Under the pieces are notes generated by a model. That model saw only the letters and a program-made list of their open reading frames with translations. It made no database searches and was not told the DNA's origin. Both the position numbers and the translations under genes were made by a program. A stretch of DNA of 5,149 bases from Clostridia bacterium (lineage in GTDB: Bacteria; Bacillota; Clostridia; Oscillospirales; Butyricicoccaceae), in NCBI GenBank assembly GCA_017547995.1, contig JAFYNW010000029.1, forward strand, positions 1 to 5,149, in the 5' to 3' direction. Positions 1 to 5,149 of this stretch are shown piece by piece (position 1 is the first letter of the stretch; each line of letters begins with the position of its first letter).

Positions 1-58
1 TCAAATCAATGCCCCAATGTCAATAAATAGCACCGCTTTATTCAATGCATCGCAAAAC

Positions 59-88
59 AAAAGCCACTCCATACGGGGTGGCTTTTTT
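59..88 (-). terminator. Rho-independent terminator of pepD (probably bidirectional)
   Basis: A 12-base-pair stem (59-70 with 75-86, one G-U pair) closes a 4-base loop (71-74). Read on the minus strand it begins 10 bases after the pepD stop codon and is followed by a T-rich tail (TTTTGTTTT). On the plus strand the right arm runs into six T's (83-88), so it could also stop transcription entering from the left. Confidence 0.85.
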
Positions 89-95
89 ATGTATC

Positions 96-1547
96 TTACT
101 TTGGAAGTTCTTCGAGGATGTTGAGGAGAAGGTCGAAAGCATTCTTGAAGGATGGAAGTTCAACGTATTCGTCAGGAGTATGAGCGCCGCCTGCGTTAGG
201 GCCGATACCAACGATATCAAGACCAGGGAGGAGAGCGCTGAGCACGCCTGCTTCTGTACCGCCGTGAACAGCATTGATTTTGCCGTCAAGACCTGTCATC
301 TTCTTATACTGTTCCATAGCAATCTTGCGGATTCTGGACTCAGGATTGTATGCAAATGCAGGGTACTTGCCCTTGATTTCGCAATTTGCGCCAACTACGT
401 CAGCAATGTCAGCCACAGTTTCGGAGATATAGTCAACAAGGCTGTCTTCAGCAGAGCGGACAGTCACTTCGTAAACGATTTCGTTTTCGTGCTGTGTAAC
501 AACGCCAACGTTGAGGGAAGCGTTTGTAAGACCTTCGATTTCCATGTGCTTCATCATCATACCGTTAGGAAGAACGTGGCTGAGACGGATAACCTTAGCC
601 GCTGCATCCTTGTCGATAACAGTTTCAGCCTTTGCGTTTTCTTCGATAACAACGTGGAAGCCCTTATCGGAGAACTGAAGCTCATTTTTGACCTTTGCTT
701 CAACAGTCTTGATGATTTCGATAGCCTTCGCAATATCATTTTCAGCCATTACGATTACGCAGTCAGCCTCACGAGGGATAGCGTTGCCCTTGAAACCGCC
801 GGAAATCTTTGCGATATCAAAAGAGATTGCCTTCTTGAGCTCGAAGAGAATACGGCCCATAATCTTGTTGGAGTTGCCCTTTTCTGTATGGATAAGAGCA
901 CCGGAGTGACCGCCGAGAAGACCGCGGATGTGAATGCCGAGAGCCTTGCCTTCAGCCTGCTTTGTTTCAAATGGTACAGTTACGAATGTATAGCAGCCGC
1001 CTGCAGAGGAAACGAGGAACTTGCCTTCGCTGCCGCCGTCCATACCAATCATTGTACGTGCTGTGAGATGTTCACCGCTCATCTTCATAGCGCCGATGAG
1101 GCCGATTTCTTCCATGGAAGTCATAACACATTCGAGTGGTGGGTGAACGAGGTTGTTTCTGTCGAGAACAGCCATCATATAAGCGAGAGCGTAGCCGTCG
1201 TCGCAGCCGAGAGTTGTGCCTGTAGCCTTGAGAATATCGCCTTCAACGCGGAGCTTGAGGCCGTCGTGTTCCCAGTCGTGCACAGTGTCCTGATTCTTTT
1301 CAGGCACGATGTCGAGATGGCCCTGAAGCATAACTGCAGGGAGGTGTTCGCAGCCCTTTGAGCCAGGCTTTTTGATGATAACGTTGTTCCATTCATCCTT
1401 GTATGCTTCAAGACCACGGTCAAGAGCAAACTTCATCATAAAGTCAGCAATGCCCTTTTCGTTGCCGGAAGCACGCGGAATAGCACTTACATCTTCAAAA
1501 AAGCGGAGAGCGTCCGCAGGTTCTCTGTCCTTTATTACATAGTTCAT
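96..1547 (-). CDS. pepD: Aminoacyl-histidine (Xaa-His) dipeptidase, peptidase family M20 (PepD-like)
   Basis: A 483-residue cytoplasmic metallopeptidase of the M20 PepD type, expected to hydrolyse dipeptides such as Xaa-His using two divalent metal ions (normally zinc). The expected active-site series is visible in order: QGHLDIV (metal ligand H77, D79), GCDDG (bridging D116), MEEIG (catalytic base E146 and metal ligand E147), MDGG (D170), and the C-terminal GGAHTPDE (H456). GGHSG near residues 212-216 belongs to the inserted lid/dimerisation domain, and HGGTEAG near the C terminus matches the conserved substrate-binding segment. The length is normal for PepD (about 480-490). The ATG at 1547 is chosen because AAAAGGAG sits 9 bases upstream. 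An in-frame ATG at 1583 would lie upstream of that site and within the predicted promoter. The gene is monocistronic, with its own promoter and terminator, and diverges from the MATE gene. The family is secure; substrate range is inferred from the family. Confidence 0.95.
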   Translation of the reverse strand: MNYVIKDREPADALRFFEDVSAIPRASGNEKGIADFMMKFALDRGLEAYKDEWNNVIIKKPGSKGCEHLPAVMLQGHLDIVPEKNQDTVHDWEHDGLKLRVEGDILKATGTTLGCDDGYALAYMMAVLDRNNLVHPPLECVMTSMEEIGLIGAMKMSGEHLTARTMIGMDGGSEGKFLVSSAGGCYTFVTVPFETKQAEGKALGIHIRGLLGGHSGALIHTEKGNSNKIMGRILFELKKAISFDIAKISGGFKGNAIPREADCVIVMAENDIAKAIEIIKTVEAKVKNELQFSDKGFHVVIEENAKAETVIDKDAAAKVIRLSHVLPNGMMMKHMEIEGLTNASLNVGVVTQHENEIVYEVTVRSAEDSLVDYISETVADIADVVGANCEIKGKYPAFAYNPESRIRKIAMEQYKKMTGLDGKINAVHGGTEAGVLSALLPGLDIVGIGPNAGGAHTPDEYVELPSFKNAFDLLLNILEELPK

Positions 1548-1556
1548 AATAAATAA

Positions 1557-1564
1557 CTCCTTTT
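1557..1564 (-). promoter_or_regulatory. Ribosome binding site of pepD
   Basis: AAAAGGAG on the minus strand, 9 bases before the ATG at 1547. It decides the start, because the longer in-frame ATG at 1583 would place this site inside the coding region. Confidence 0.85.
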
Positions 1565-1570
1565 GGTATA

Positions 1571-1590
1571 ATACTTTATGCATAAAGTAT
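1571..1590. repeat. Perfect 20-base palindrome at the pepD promoter (candidate operator)
   Basis: Two ten-base arms (ATACTTTATG and CATAAAGTAT) meet at the central ATGCAT with no mismatch and no spacer. The palindrome overlaps most of the predicted pepD -10 box (1586-1591) and covers the expected transcription start near 1579. A protein bound here would block pepD transcription, so operator is the natural inference. It lies about 95 bases from the divergent MATE -10 box. AT-rich DNA makes short palindromes common, but a perfect 20-mer is less so. No T-run follows it, so it does not look like a terminator. Confidence 0.5.
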
Positions 1591-1614
1591 ACAATTTTTG
1601 AAGTAAGAATGCAA
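1586..1614 (-). promoter_or_regulatory. Predicted promoter of pepD
   Basis: On the minus strand, -35 TTGCAT (1609-1614), a 17-base spacer, and -10 TATACT (1586-1591, five of six consensus bases). The start should fall near 1579, giving a leader of about 32 bases that contains the ribosome binding site. The -10 box is strong and the -35 box is moderate. Confidence 0.65.
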
Positions 1615-1660
1615 GACTAAATAGACAAAATGTTTTATATATTTTTGTGATTAAAAGACA

Positions 1661-1690
1661 ATTCCATATAGTAACGAAATATGATATAAT
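1661..1690 (+). promoter_or_regulatory. Predicted promoter of the MATE gene (extended -10)
   Basis: A perfect TATAAT (1685-1690) is preceded by TGA (1682-1684), forming an extended -10 element. The -35 region is poor: ATTCCA at 1661-1666 with an 18-base spacer is the best candidate. Extended -10 promoters tolerate weak -35 boxes. The start would lie near 1697, leaving a leader of about 34 bases. Confidence 0.6.
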
Positions 1691-1713
1691 AAAAGCAGTG
1701 AAAAAAGAATAAA

Positions 1714-1720
1714 AAGGGGG
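1714..1720 (+). promoter_or_regulatory. Ribosome binding site that decides the MATE start
   Basis: AAGGGGG ends at 1720. It leaves 10 bases to the TTG at 1731, a workable distance, but only one base to the ATG at 1722, which is too close for normal initiation. This favours the TTG start. Confidence 0.55.
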
Positions 1721-1730
1721 AATGATTTTC

Positions 1731-3212
1731 TTGGCAGATACAAAGCAGAACGAGAAAATGTTTGAAACCACTCTCGACAAGCTCCCGTGGGGCGACGGTC
1801 ACGAAGGCGAGAGTAAAAATATCCGCGGCAAGCAGGAGCTTCCCGAAGGCGTAACCAACAAGATGATTTACAACGACGTAATCAGACTTGCATGGCCTTC
1901 GCTGGTCGAGCTTATGCTGACACAGCTTGCATCGATGGTCGACCTTATGATGGTAGGTCAGCTTGGTGCGTGGGCTATCTCAGCCGTCGGGCTTACAACA
2001 CAGCCTAAGTTCCTTGTAACAACAATATTTATGGCGCTCAACGTCGGTACGATGGCTCTCGTAGCACGATACAGAGGCGCCGACAACAGAGAAAAAGCCA
2101 AGCTTGTAATGCGACAGGCGATGCTCATCAATATTATAATCAGCGTCGTCGGCTCGATTCTCGGTTACATATTCGCAGAGCCAATGATTAAGTTTATGGG
2201 TGCAGCAGATGCCGAAACTCTGGCAGGCGGCACAATCTATCTTCAGATTCAGATGCTCGGTATGTTCACGATGGCGATTACCTCGGTTGTAACCAGCGTA
2301 CTCCGTGCAACGGGCGACTCAAGAACGGCTATGATTTATAATACCACAGCCAACCTTGTAAACGTCCTCCTCAACTATCTCCTCATCTTCGGTAACTGGG
2401 GCTTCCCAAGGCTGGAGGTTGCAGGTGCATCCATCGCAACAGTAATCGGTCAGTTCGTGGCATGTATTATGGCTCTTGTTGCTATTATGAACAAGAAGCA
2501 GTATGCCCGCCTTGAGCTTAAGGACGGCTTCAAGCCTCATATGAAGACAATCAAGGACATCTTCGCAATCGGTACTCCTGCAATGGGCGAAAGAATGGCG
2601 ATGCGCGTCGGTATGATTATCTACGCAAAGACAGTTGCATCCCTCGGCACAGTTGCCCTCGCAACACATCAGGTATGTATGAATATTCAGGCGCTGACCT
2701 TTATGAACGGCGAGGCCTTCTCAGTTTCGGCAACATCACTTGTCGGTCAGAGCTTAGGCAAGAGAAGAGCCGATATGGCTGTCCATTATTCCAAGAGAAC
2801 ACAGCAGCTTGGTATGATTGTTTCGGCTATGATTGCCATCGTGGTATTCTTCTTCAATAAGGAAATCATCGGCCTGTATAACGACGATATGGCGATTATC
2901 TCGCTTGGCGGTCCGCTTCTCCAGATGGTAGCCCTCATTCAGCCACTTCAGGCGGCACAGTTTATCTCAGCCGGTGTGCTCAGAGGCGCAGGCGATACAA
3001 AGTACACAGCTTACGTTTCCAGCGCAACAGTTATGGTTCTCCGTCCTGTTCTTGCAATCATCCTCATCAGCTTCTTCGGCATGGGCCTCGAAGGCGCATG
3101 GTATGCTCTCGTAGCCGATCAGCTGCTCAGAACAGTGCTTATCCTGGCACGTTACTACAGCGGTAAATGGCGTAACGTTATGAGCAAGCACGATGCAGGA
3201 AAACTGGCATAA
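1731..3212 (+). CDS. MATE-family multidrug/cation antiporter
   Basis: An integral membrane exporter of the multi-antimicrobial extrusion family (NorM/DinF-like), expected to expel cationic drugs or metabolites in exchange for Na+ or H+. From the TTG start it has 493 residues. Hydrophobic segments begin near residue 54, where LAWPSLVELMLTQLASMVD is a typical MATE first helix, and run to about 475, consistent with twelve helices in two related halves. The internal duplication shows as LRATGDS (191-197) matching LRGAGDT (417-423), and as VARYRGA (111-117) roughly matching GQSLGKRRA (339-347). The first 45 or so residues are hydrophilic and charged, longer than the usual 10-15 before helix 1. TTG at 1731 is preferred on ribosome-site spacing; ATG at 1722 (three residues longer) and ATG at 1758 are alternatives. 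It has its own promoter and terminator and no co-transcribed partner. Family call is firm; substrate cannot be read from sequence. Confidence 0.93.
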   Translation: MADTKQNEKMFETTLDKLPWGDGHEGESKNIRGKQELPEGVTNKMIYNDVIRLAWPSLVELMLTQLASMVDLMMVGQLGAWAISAVGLTTQPKFLVTTIFMALNVGTMALVARYRGADNREKAKLVMRQAMLINIIISVVGSILGYIFAEPMIKFMGAADAETLAGGTIYLQIQMLGMFTMAITSVVTSVLRATGDSRTAMIYNTTANLVNVLLNYLLIFGNWGFPRLEVAGASIATVIGQFVACIMALVAIMNKKQYARLELKDGFKPHMKTIKDIFAIGTPAMGERMAMRVGMIIYAKTVASLGTVALATHQVCMNIQALTFMNGEAFSVSATSLVGQSLGKRRADMAVHYSKRTQQLGMIVSAMIAIVVFFFNKEIIGLYNDDMAIISLGGPLLQMVALIQPLQAAQFISAGVLRGAGDTKYTAYVSSATVMVLRPVLAIILISFFGMGLEGAWYALVADQLLRTVLILARYYSGKWRNVMSKHDAGKLA

Positions 3213-3219
3213 CAAAAAC

Positions 3220-3247
3220 AAAAGAGCCTGAAAAACCAGGCTCTTTT
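3220..3247 (+). terminator. Rho-independent terminator after the MATE gene
   Basis: A perfect 11-base-pair stem (3220-3230 with 3237-3247; core GAGCCTG/CAGGCTC) around a 6-base loop begins 8 bases after the MATE stop codon. The right arm ends in TTTT. It separates the MATE gene from the downstream regulator operon. Confidence 0.9.
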
Positions 3248-3297
3248 ATGTAAAATTAAAATACACTAAAAAAGTAAAAATATTTTTCAAAAACCTA

Positions 3298-3326
3298 TTG
3301 ACAAAATGGTGAAGGTAATGTATACT
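3298..3326 (+). promoter_or_regulatory. Promoter of the rrf2-rbr operon
   Basis: A perfect -35 TTGACA (3298-3303), the ideal 17-base spacer, and -10 TATACT (3321-3326). The upstream stretch 3250-3293 is very AT-rich, with A- and T-runs (including AAAAATATTTTT at 3276-3287) that could act as an UP element. This is the strongest promoter in the window. The start is expected near 3333. I see no clear dyad operator over it, although family members usually autoregulate. Confidence 0.85.
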
Positions 3327-3356
3327 AAAAGCGTAAACAAAAGGAGATGAGAAAAA

Positions 3357-3752
3357 ATGAAAATTACAAGAGAAGCTGATTATGCAATAAGAATATTGTA
3401 CATAATAAAAAGCGAAACAGGAGTTGTTTCGGCCAGAGAAATCTCTGAAAAGGCAGGTGTTTCCTTGAGATTTTCCCTTAAAATCCTTGCCAAGCTTTCG
3501 GAAGCAGGTTTTGTGGATTCCAAAAAGGGTGCGCAGGGAGGATATTTTCTCAATAAAGCTCCCGAAGAAATATCCCTGGCAAATATCGTCGAAAGCATCG
3601 ACGGAAGAATAGCTGTTTCACACTGTATGGAGGATGATTTCTGCTGTACACGAGTTGCCGATAAGGAAACCTGTTCATTCAGAAAAGTTTTCTGCACAGT
3701 AAGCAGCAAGATCAGAAATGAGCTCGACGCTCTCAAATTAAGTGATTTTTAA
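3357..3752 (+). CDS. Rrf2-family transcriptional regulator with C-terminal cysteine cluster
   Basis: A 131-residue Rrf2-family DNA-binding protein, the family of IscR, NsrR and CymR. The N-terminal MKITREADYAIRIL, the winged helix-turn-helix around residues 23-66 (SAREISEKAGVS, then LKILAKLSEAGFVDSKKG) and the GAQGGYFL wing (58-65) are characteristic. The C-terminal part has five cysteines (C90, C96, C97, C106, C113); C90, C96/C97 and C106 fall roughly where IscR and NsrR hold an iron-sulfur cluster, so cluster-based sensing of redox, iron or NO is plausible. AAGGAG (3341-3346) sits 10 bases before the ATG. It lies 27 bases upstream of rubrerythrin with no terminator between, so the two are probably co-transcribed and the regulator probably controls both. 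Seven of its eight arginines use AGA. Family is firm; signal and cofactor are inferred. Confidence 0.92.
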   Translation: MKITREADYAIRILYIIKSETGVVSAREISEKAGVSLRFSLKILAKLSEAGFVDSKKGAQGGYFLNKAPEEISLANIVESIDGRIAVSHCMEDDFCCTRVADKETCSFRKVFCTVSSKIRNELDALKLSDF

Positions 3753-3779
3753 ATTAAAAGATATAAAGGAGAAAATACT

Positions 3780-4325
3780 ATGAAGAAATTTGTTTGCTCT
3801 ATCTGCGGTTACGTACACGAAGGTGAATCCGCTCCTGAAAGATGCCCACAGTGCGGCGTTCCAGCTTCCAAGTTCAATGAAATGGCTGGCGAAAAGGTTT
3901 ATGCTTGTGAACACGTCATCGGTGTTGCACAGGGTGTTGATGAATCCATCATCGAAGAGCTCCGTTCCAACTTTATGGGCGAATGCACAGAAGTTGGTAT
4001 GTACCTCGCTATGAGCCGTCAGGCTATCCGCGAAGGCTACCCAGAAATCGGTGCTTTCTATCAGCAGGCTGCTTACGAAGAAGCAGAACACGCAGCAAAG
4101 TTCGCTGAACTTCTCGGTGAAGTAGTATTTGCAGATACAAAGAAGAACCTCGAACTCCGTGCAGACGCAGAATGTGGCGCAACACTCGGCAAGTTCGAAC
4201 TCGCTAAGAAGGCAAAGGAAATGAATCTCGATGCTATCCATGACACAGTGCATGAAATGGCAAAGGACGAAGCTCGTCACGGCAAGGGCTTCGACGGTCT
4301 CCTCAAGAGATACTTCGGCAAATAA
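3780..4325 (+). CDS. rbr: Reverse rubrerythrin (rubredoxin domain followed by diiron domain)
   Basis: A 181-residue cytoplasmic non-haem iron protein that reduces hydrogen peroxide, and possibly oxygen, using electrons from NAD(P)H via a reductase encoded elsewhere. The N-terminal rubredoxin domain shows CSICGYVHEG and CPQCG, giving iron ligands C6, C9, C22 and C25. The four-helix diiron domain (about 54-178) shows candidate ligands E68 or E71, E101 and H104 (EAEH), E131, and E164 and H167 (EARH). Having rubredoxin first is the reverse of classical rubrerythrin and matches the clostridial peroxide-induced proteins called reverse rubrerythrin or rubperoxin. The ATG is preceded by AAAGGAG (3765-3771) at 8 bases. 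It is the second gene of the Rrf2 operon and ends before a strong terminator. Arginine codons are mostly CGT/CGC, unlike the AGA-rich regulator, suggesting high expression. The sequence shows no truncation and all expected iron ligands. Confidence 0.95.
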   Translation: MKKFVCSICGYVHEGESAPERCPQCGVPASKFNEMAGEKVYACEHVIGVAQGVDESIIEELRSNFMGECTEVGMYLAMSRQAIREGYPEIGAFYQQAAYEEAEHAAKFAELLGEVVFADTKKNLELRADAECGATLGKFELAKKAKEMNLDAIHDTVHEMAKDEARHGKGFDGLLKRYFGK

Positions 4326-4348
4326 AAAGCCTTGAATACTGACTCTTC

Positions 4349-4384
4349 TGACAGGGAACGATTGATTTCGTTCCCTGTTATTTA
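4349..4384 (+). terminator. Rho-independent terminator of the rrf2-rbr operon
   Basis: A perfect 10-base-pair stem (4351-4360 with 4369-4378; ACAGGGAACG/CGTTCCCTGT), extendable by a G-U and a T-A pair to 4349 and 4380, closes an 8-base loop. TTTATTT follows. It lies about 24 bases after the rubrerythrin stop. On the minus strand it lacks a T-run, so it is a poor terminator for the recombinase gene. Confidence 0.88.
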
Positions 4385-4393
4385 TTTGTGCCT

Positions 4394-4464
4394 GTGTCCG
4401 TGGGTGTGTCCTGAAAAAGTTTTTATATATTAAAACAAGAAAGTGTGTCCTTTAAAAAGTGTCC
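4394..4464. repeat. Cluster of four GTGTCC hexamers beside the recombinase gene
   Basis: GTGTCC occurs at 4394-4399, 4406-4411, 4445-4450 and 4459-4464, all in the same orientation (GGACAC when read with the recombinase gene). Two copies belong to a longer imperfect direct repeat, GTGTGTCCT plus an A-run ending AAAAAGT, at 4404-4420 and 4443-4460. The cluster fills most of the gap between the rubrerythrin terminator and the recombinase stop codon. Repeats of this kind next to a recombinase may be its binding or crossover sites, or the end of a mobile element; neither is shown by the sequence alone. Confidence 0.6.
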
Positions 4465-4471
4465 TTAATAT

Positions 4472-5089
4472 TTACTTGTTTTCCATCATTTTAACGAGTT
4501 TGTAAAAGCTCGTTCTTTTTGTGTTTGTCTGCTCCATGGCAGTCTTGGCTGTGATTTCTCCTGATTTCCAGGAAGCATACACGCTGTCCCAGTTGGCAGG
4601 GAAGGAGAGGGCAGGTCTGCCAAACTTTTTGCCTTTGAGCTTAGCCGCTGCAATCCCTTCAAACTGACGTTTCTTAATGGTTTCACGTTCCTGCTCGGCA
4701 ATAGTGCCAAGAACCTCAATGAGAATATTATTTACCATTTCAAAAACCCATTCTTGTCCTTCAGGAAGGTCTGCCATAGTTGTTGGCAGGTCGATCACTT
4801 TAAGACGGATGCCGTTTTCCTTGAAATAGCGCAGTTCGTTGTGAATGTCATATTTGTTGCGGCTCAAGCGGTCGAGTGATTTGATAACAAGTGTATCACC
4901 GCTGCGCAGCATAGCATTCTTCAGGGCTTGATATCCCTTTCTGTCCAGATCTTTACCACTTTCTTTGTCAGTGATAATATCTCTGTCTGTAGCACCGAGA
5001 GCCTTAAAAGCGGCAATCTGACGGTCAAGATTCTGCTCTTTGCTGGAAACTCTTGCGTAATAATAGGTACGACTGTTCGTGTTGTTCAC
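4472..5089 (-). CDS. Small serine recombinase (resolvase/invertase family)
   Basis: A site-specific recombinase of the resolvase/invertase type, which cuts and rejoins DNA through a serine-DNA link. Numbered from the GTG at 5089, it has 205 residues. YYARVSSKEQNLDRQ holds R13 and catalytic S15; SLDRLSRN holds R74 and R77; AEQERETIKKR (131-141) starts the long dimer helix; and KKFGRP (154-159) leads into a C-terminal helix-turn-helix (about 165-200) for DNA recognition. Length and architecture are those of intact resolvases, so the domain is complete. The start is doubtful: the GTG lies inside the ribosome binding site, and the codon at the ideal distance is ACG (5080-5078). I keep the GTG as the outer limit because no standard start follows before the catalytic motif. 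No transposase or other mobile-element gene is visible in the window. No terminator is clear on its 3' side. The role (cointegrate resolution, inversion or excision) is unknown. Confidence 0.9.
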   Translation of the reverse strand: MNNTNSRTYYYARVSSKEQNLDRQIAAFKALGATDRDIITDKESGKDLDRKGYQALKNAMLRSGDTLVIKSLDRLSRNKYDIHNELRYFKENGIRLKVIDLPTTMADLPEGQEWVFEMVNNILIEVLGTIAEQERETIKKRQFEGIAAAKLKGKKFGRPALSFPANWDSVYASWKSGEITAKTAMEQTNTKRTSFYKLVKMMENK

Positions 5090-5096
5090 CTCCTTT
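5087..5096 (-). promoter_or_regulatory. Unusually perfect ribosome binding site of the recombinase gene
   Basis: AAAGGAGGTG on the minus strand is a ten-base match to the sequence complementary to the 3' end of 16S rRNA. The annotated GTG start forms its last three bases and so cannot easily pair with initiator tRNA at the same time. Eight bases after GGAGG comes ACG, where an ATG would be expected. Confidence 0.8.
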
Positions 5097-5109
5097 ATTC
5101 TTCGCTTTA

Positions 5110-5138
5110 ATTATATCACAAATGTTCGTAAAAGTAAA
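5110..5138 (-). promoter_or_regulatory. Predicted promoter of the recombinase gene (extended -10)
   Basis: On the minus strand, -35 TTTACT (5133-5138), a 17-base spacer ending in TGA, and a perfect TATAAT (5110-5115), forming an extended -10 element. The start should fall near 5103, giving a short leader that carries the ribosome binding site. This suggests the gene is transcribed on its own. Confidence 0.7.
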
Positions 5139-5149
5139 AATATATAAGA

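Noticed and set aside
1..58. The left edge of the window, checked for the end of another gene or an RNA.
   Set aside because: No convincing open frame end, ribosome site, tRNA fold or repeat is visible in these bases.
45..1361. A 438-codon open frame on the plus strand, antisense to pepD.
   Set aside because: It starts in the terminator hairpin, has no ribosome binding site or promoter, is rich in Cys, His, Val and Phe with no recognisable domain, and is fully opposed by a gene with all M20 active-site motifs. It is a by-product of pepD codon bias.
1567..1572. A plus-strand TATAAT just upstream of pepD.
   Set aside because: No suitable -35 box lies 16-18 bases upstream, and the MATE gene has a better-placed extended -10 promoter at 1682-1690.
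1548..1583. A 12-residue longer pepD start at the ATG at 1583.
   Set aside because: It lies inside the predicted promoter and palindrome, before the likely transcription start, and a good ribosome binding site serves the ATG at 1547.
2319..2669. A 116-codon open frame antisense to the MATE gene.
   Set aside because: Cysteine- and histidine-rich shadow of the MATE coding sequence with no promoter, ribosome site or domain.
3753..3779. A possible separate promoter for rubrerythrin in the gap (TATAAA near 3762-3767).
   Set aside because: It overlaps the ribosome binding site, leaving no room for a transcribed leader, and there is no -35 box.
3738..4280. A 180-codon open frame on the minus strand, antisense to rubrerythrin.
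   Set aside because: Its composition (many Cys and Phe) mirrors GAA/AAG/GCA codons of rubrerythrin read backwards. No initiation signals are seen and the plus-strand gene is certain.
5116..5128. A LexA/SOS-like sequence (CGAACATTTGTGA on the minus strand) between the -35 and -10 boxes of the recombinase promoter.
   Set aside because: The left half GAAC matches the Firmicutes SOS box, but the right half reads GTGA rather than GTTC, so the dyad is broken. The evidence is too weak to call an operator.

Overview
The window looks like chromosomal DNA from an anaerobic, low-to-moderate GC member of the Firmicutes, most likely class Clostridia. The grounds are strong AAGGAG-type ribosome binding sites, AT-rich promoters with TATAAT/TATACT -10 boxes, short hairpin-plus-T terminators, and a rubrerythrin with its rubredoxin domain at the N terminus ('reverse' rubrerythrin), an arrangement typical of clostridial oxygen and peroxide defence. 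A Ruminococcus-like genus is only a guess.

Layout, left to right. Positions 1-58 hold nothing I can identify. A hairpin terminator (59-88) ends pepD, an M20-family dipeptidase on the minus strand (96-1547). A 183-base divergent intergenic region carries back-to-back promoters for pepD and for a MATE-family multidrug exporter on the plus strand (1731-3212, probably a TTG start). The pepD side also has a perfect 20-base palindrome next to its -10 box. After the MATE terminator (3220-3247), a near-consensus promoter drives a two-gene unit: an Rrf2-family regulator with a C-terminal cysteine cluster (3357-3752), then, 27 bases later, the reverse rubrerythrin (3780-4325), closed by a strong terminator (4349-4384). 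To the right lie a short region with four GTGTCC hexamers (4394-4464) and a small serine recombinase on the minus strand (4472-5089) with its own promoter at the right edge.

Functionally, pepD (peptide turnover) and the MATE pump look like independent housekeeping or transport genes that share only an intergenic region. The Rrf2-rubrerythrin pair reads as a self-contained redox-sensing and peroxide-reducing operon. The recombinase and the hexamer cluster look like accessory DNA, possibly the edge of a mobile element that continues beyond the window.

I did not find a clearly new multi-gene system. The best leads are: (i) the recombinase reading frame, where a perfect ribosome binding site is followed at ideal spacing by ACG instead of ATG; (ii) the GTGTCC cluster next to it; (iii) a shared WWAWGCR sequence directly after the -10 box of all four predicted promoters; and (iv) the palindrome at the pepD promoter.
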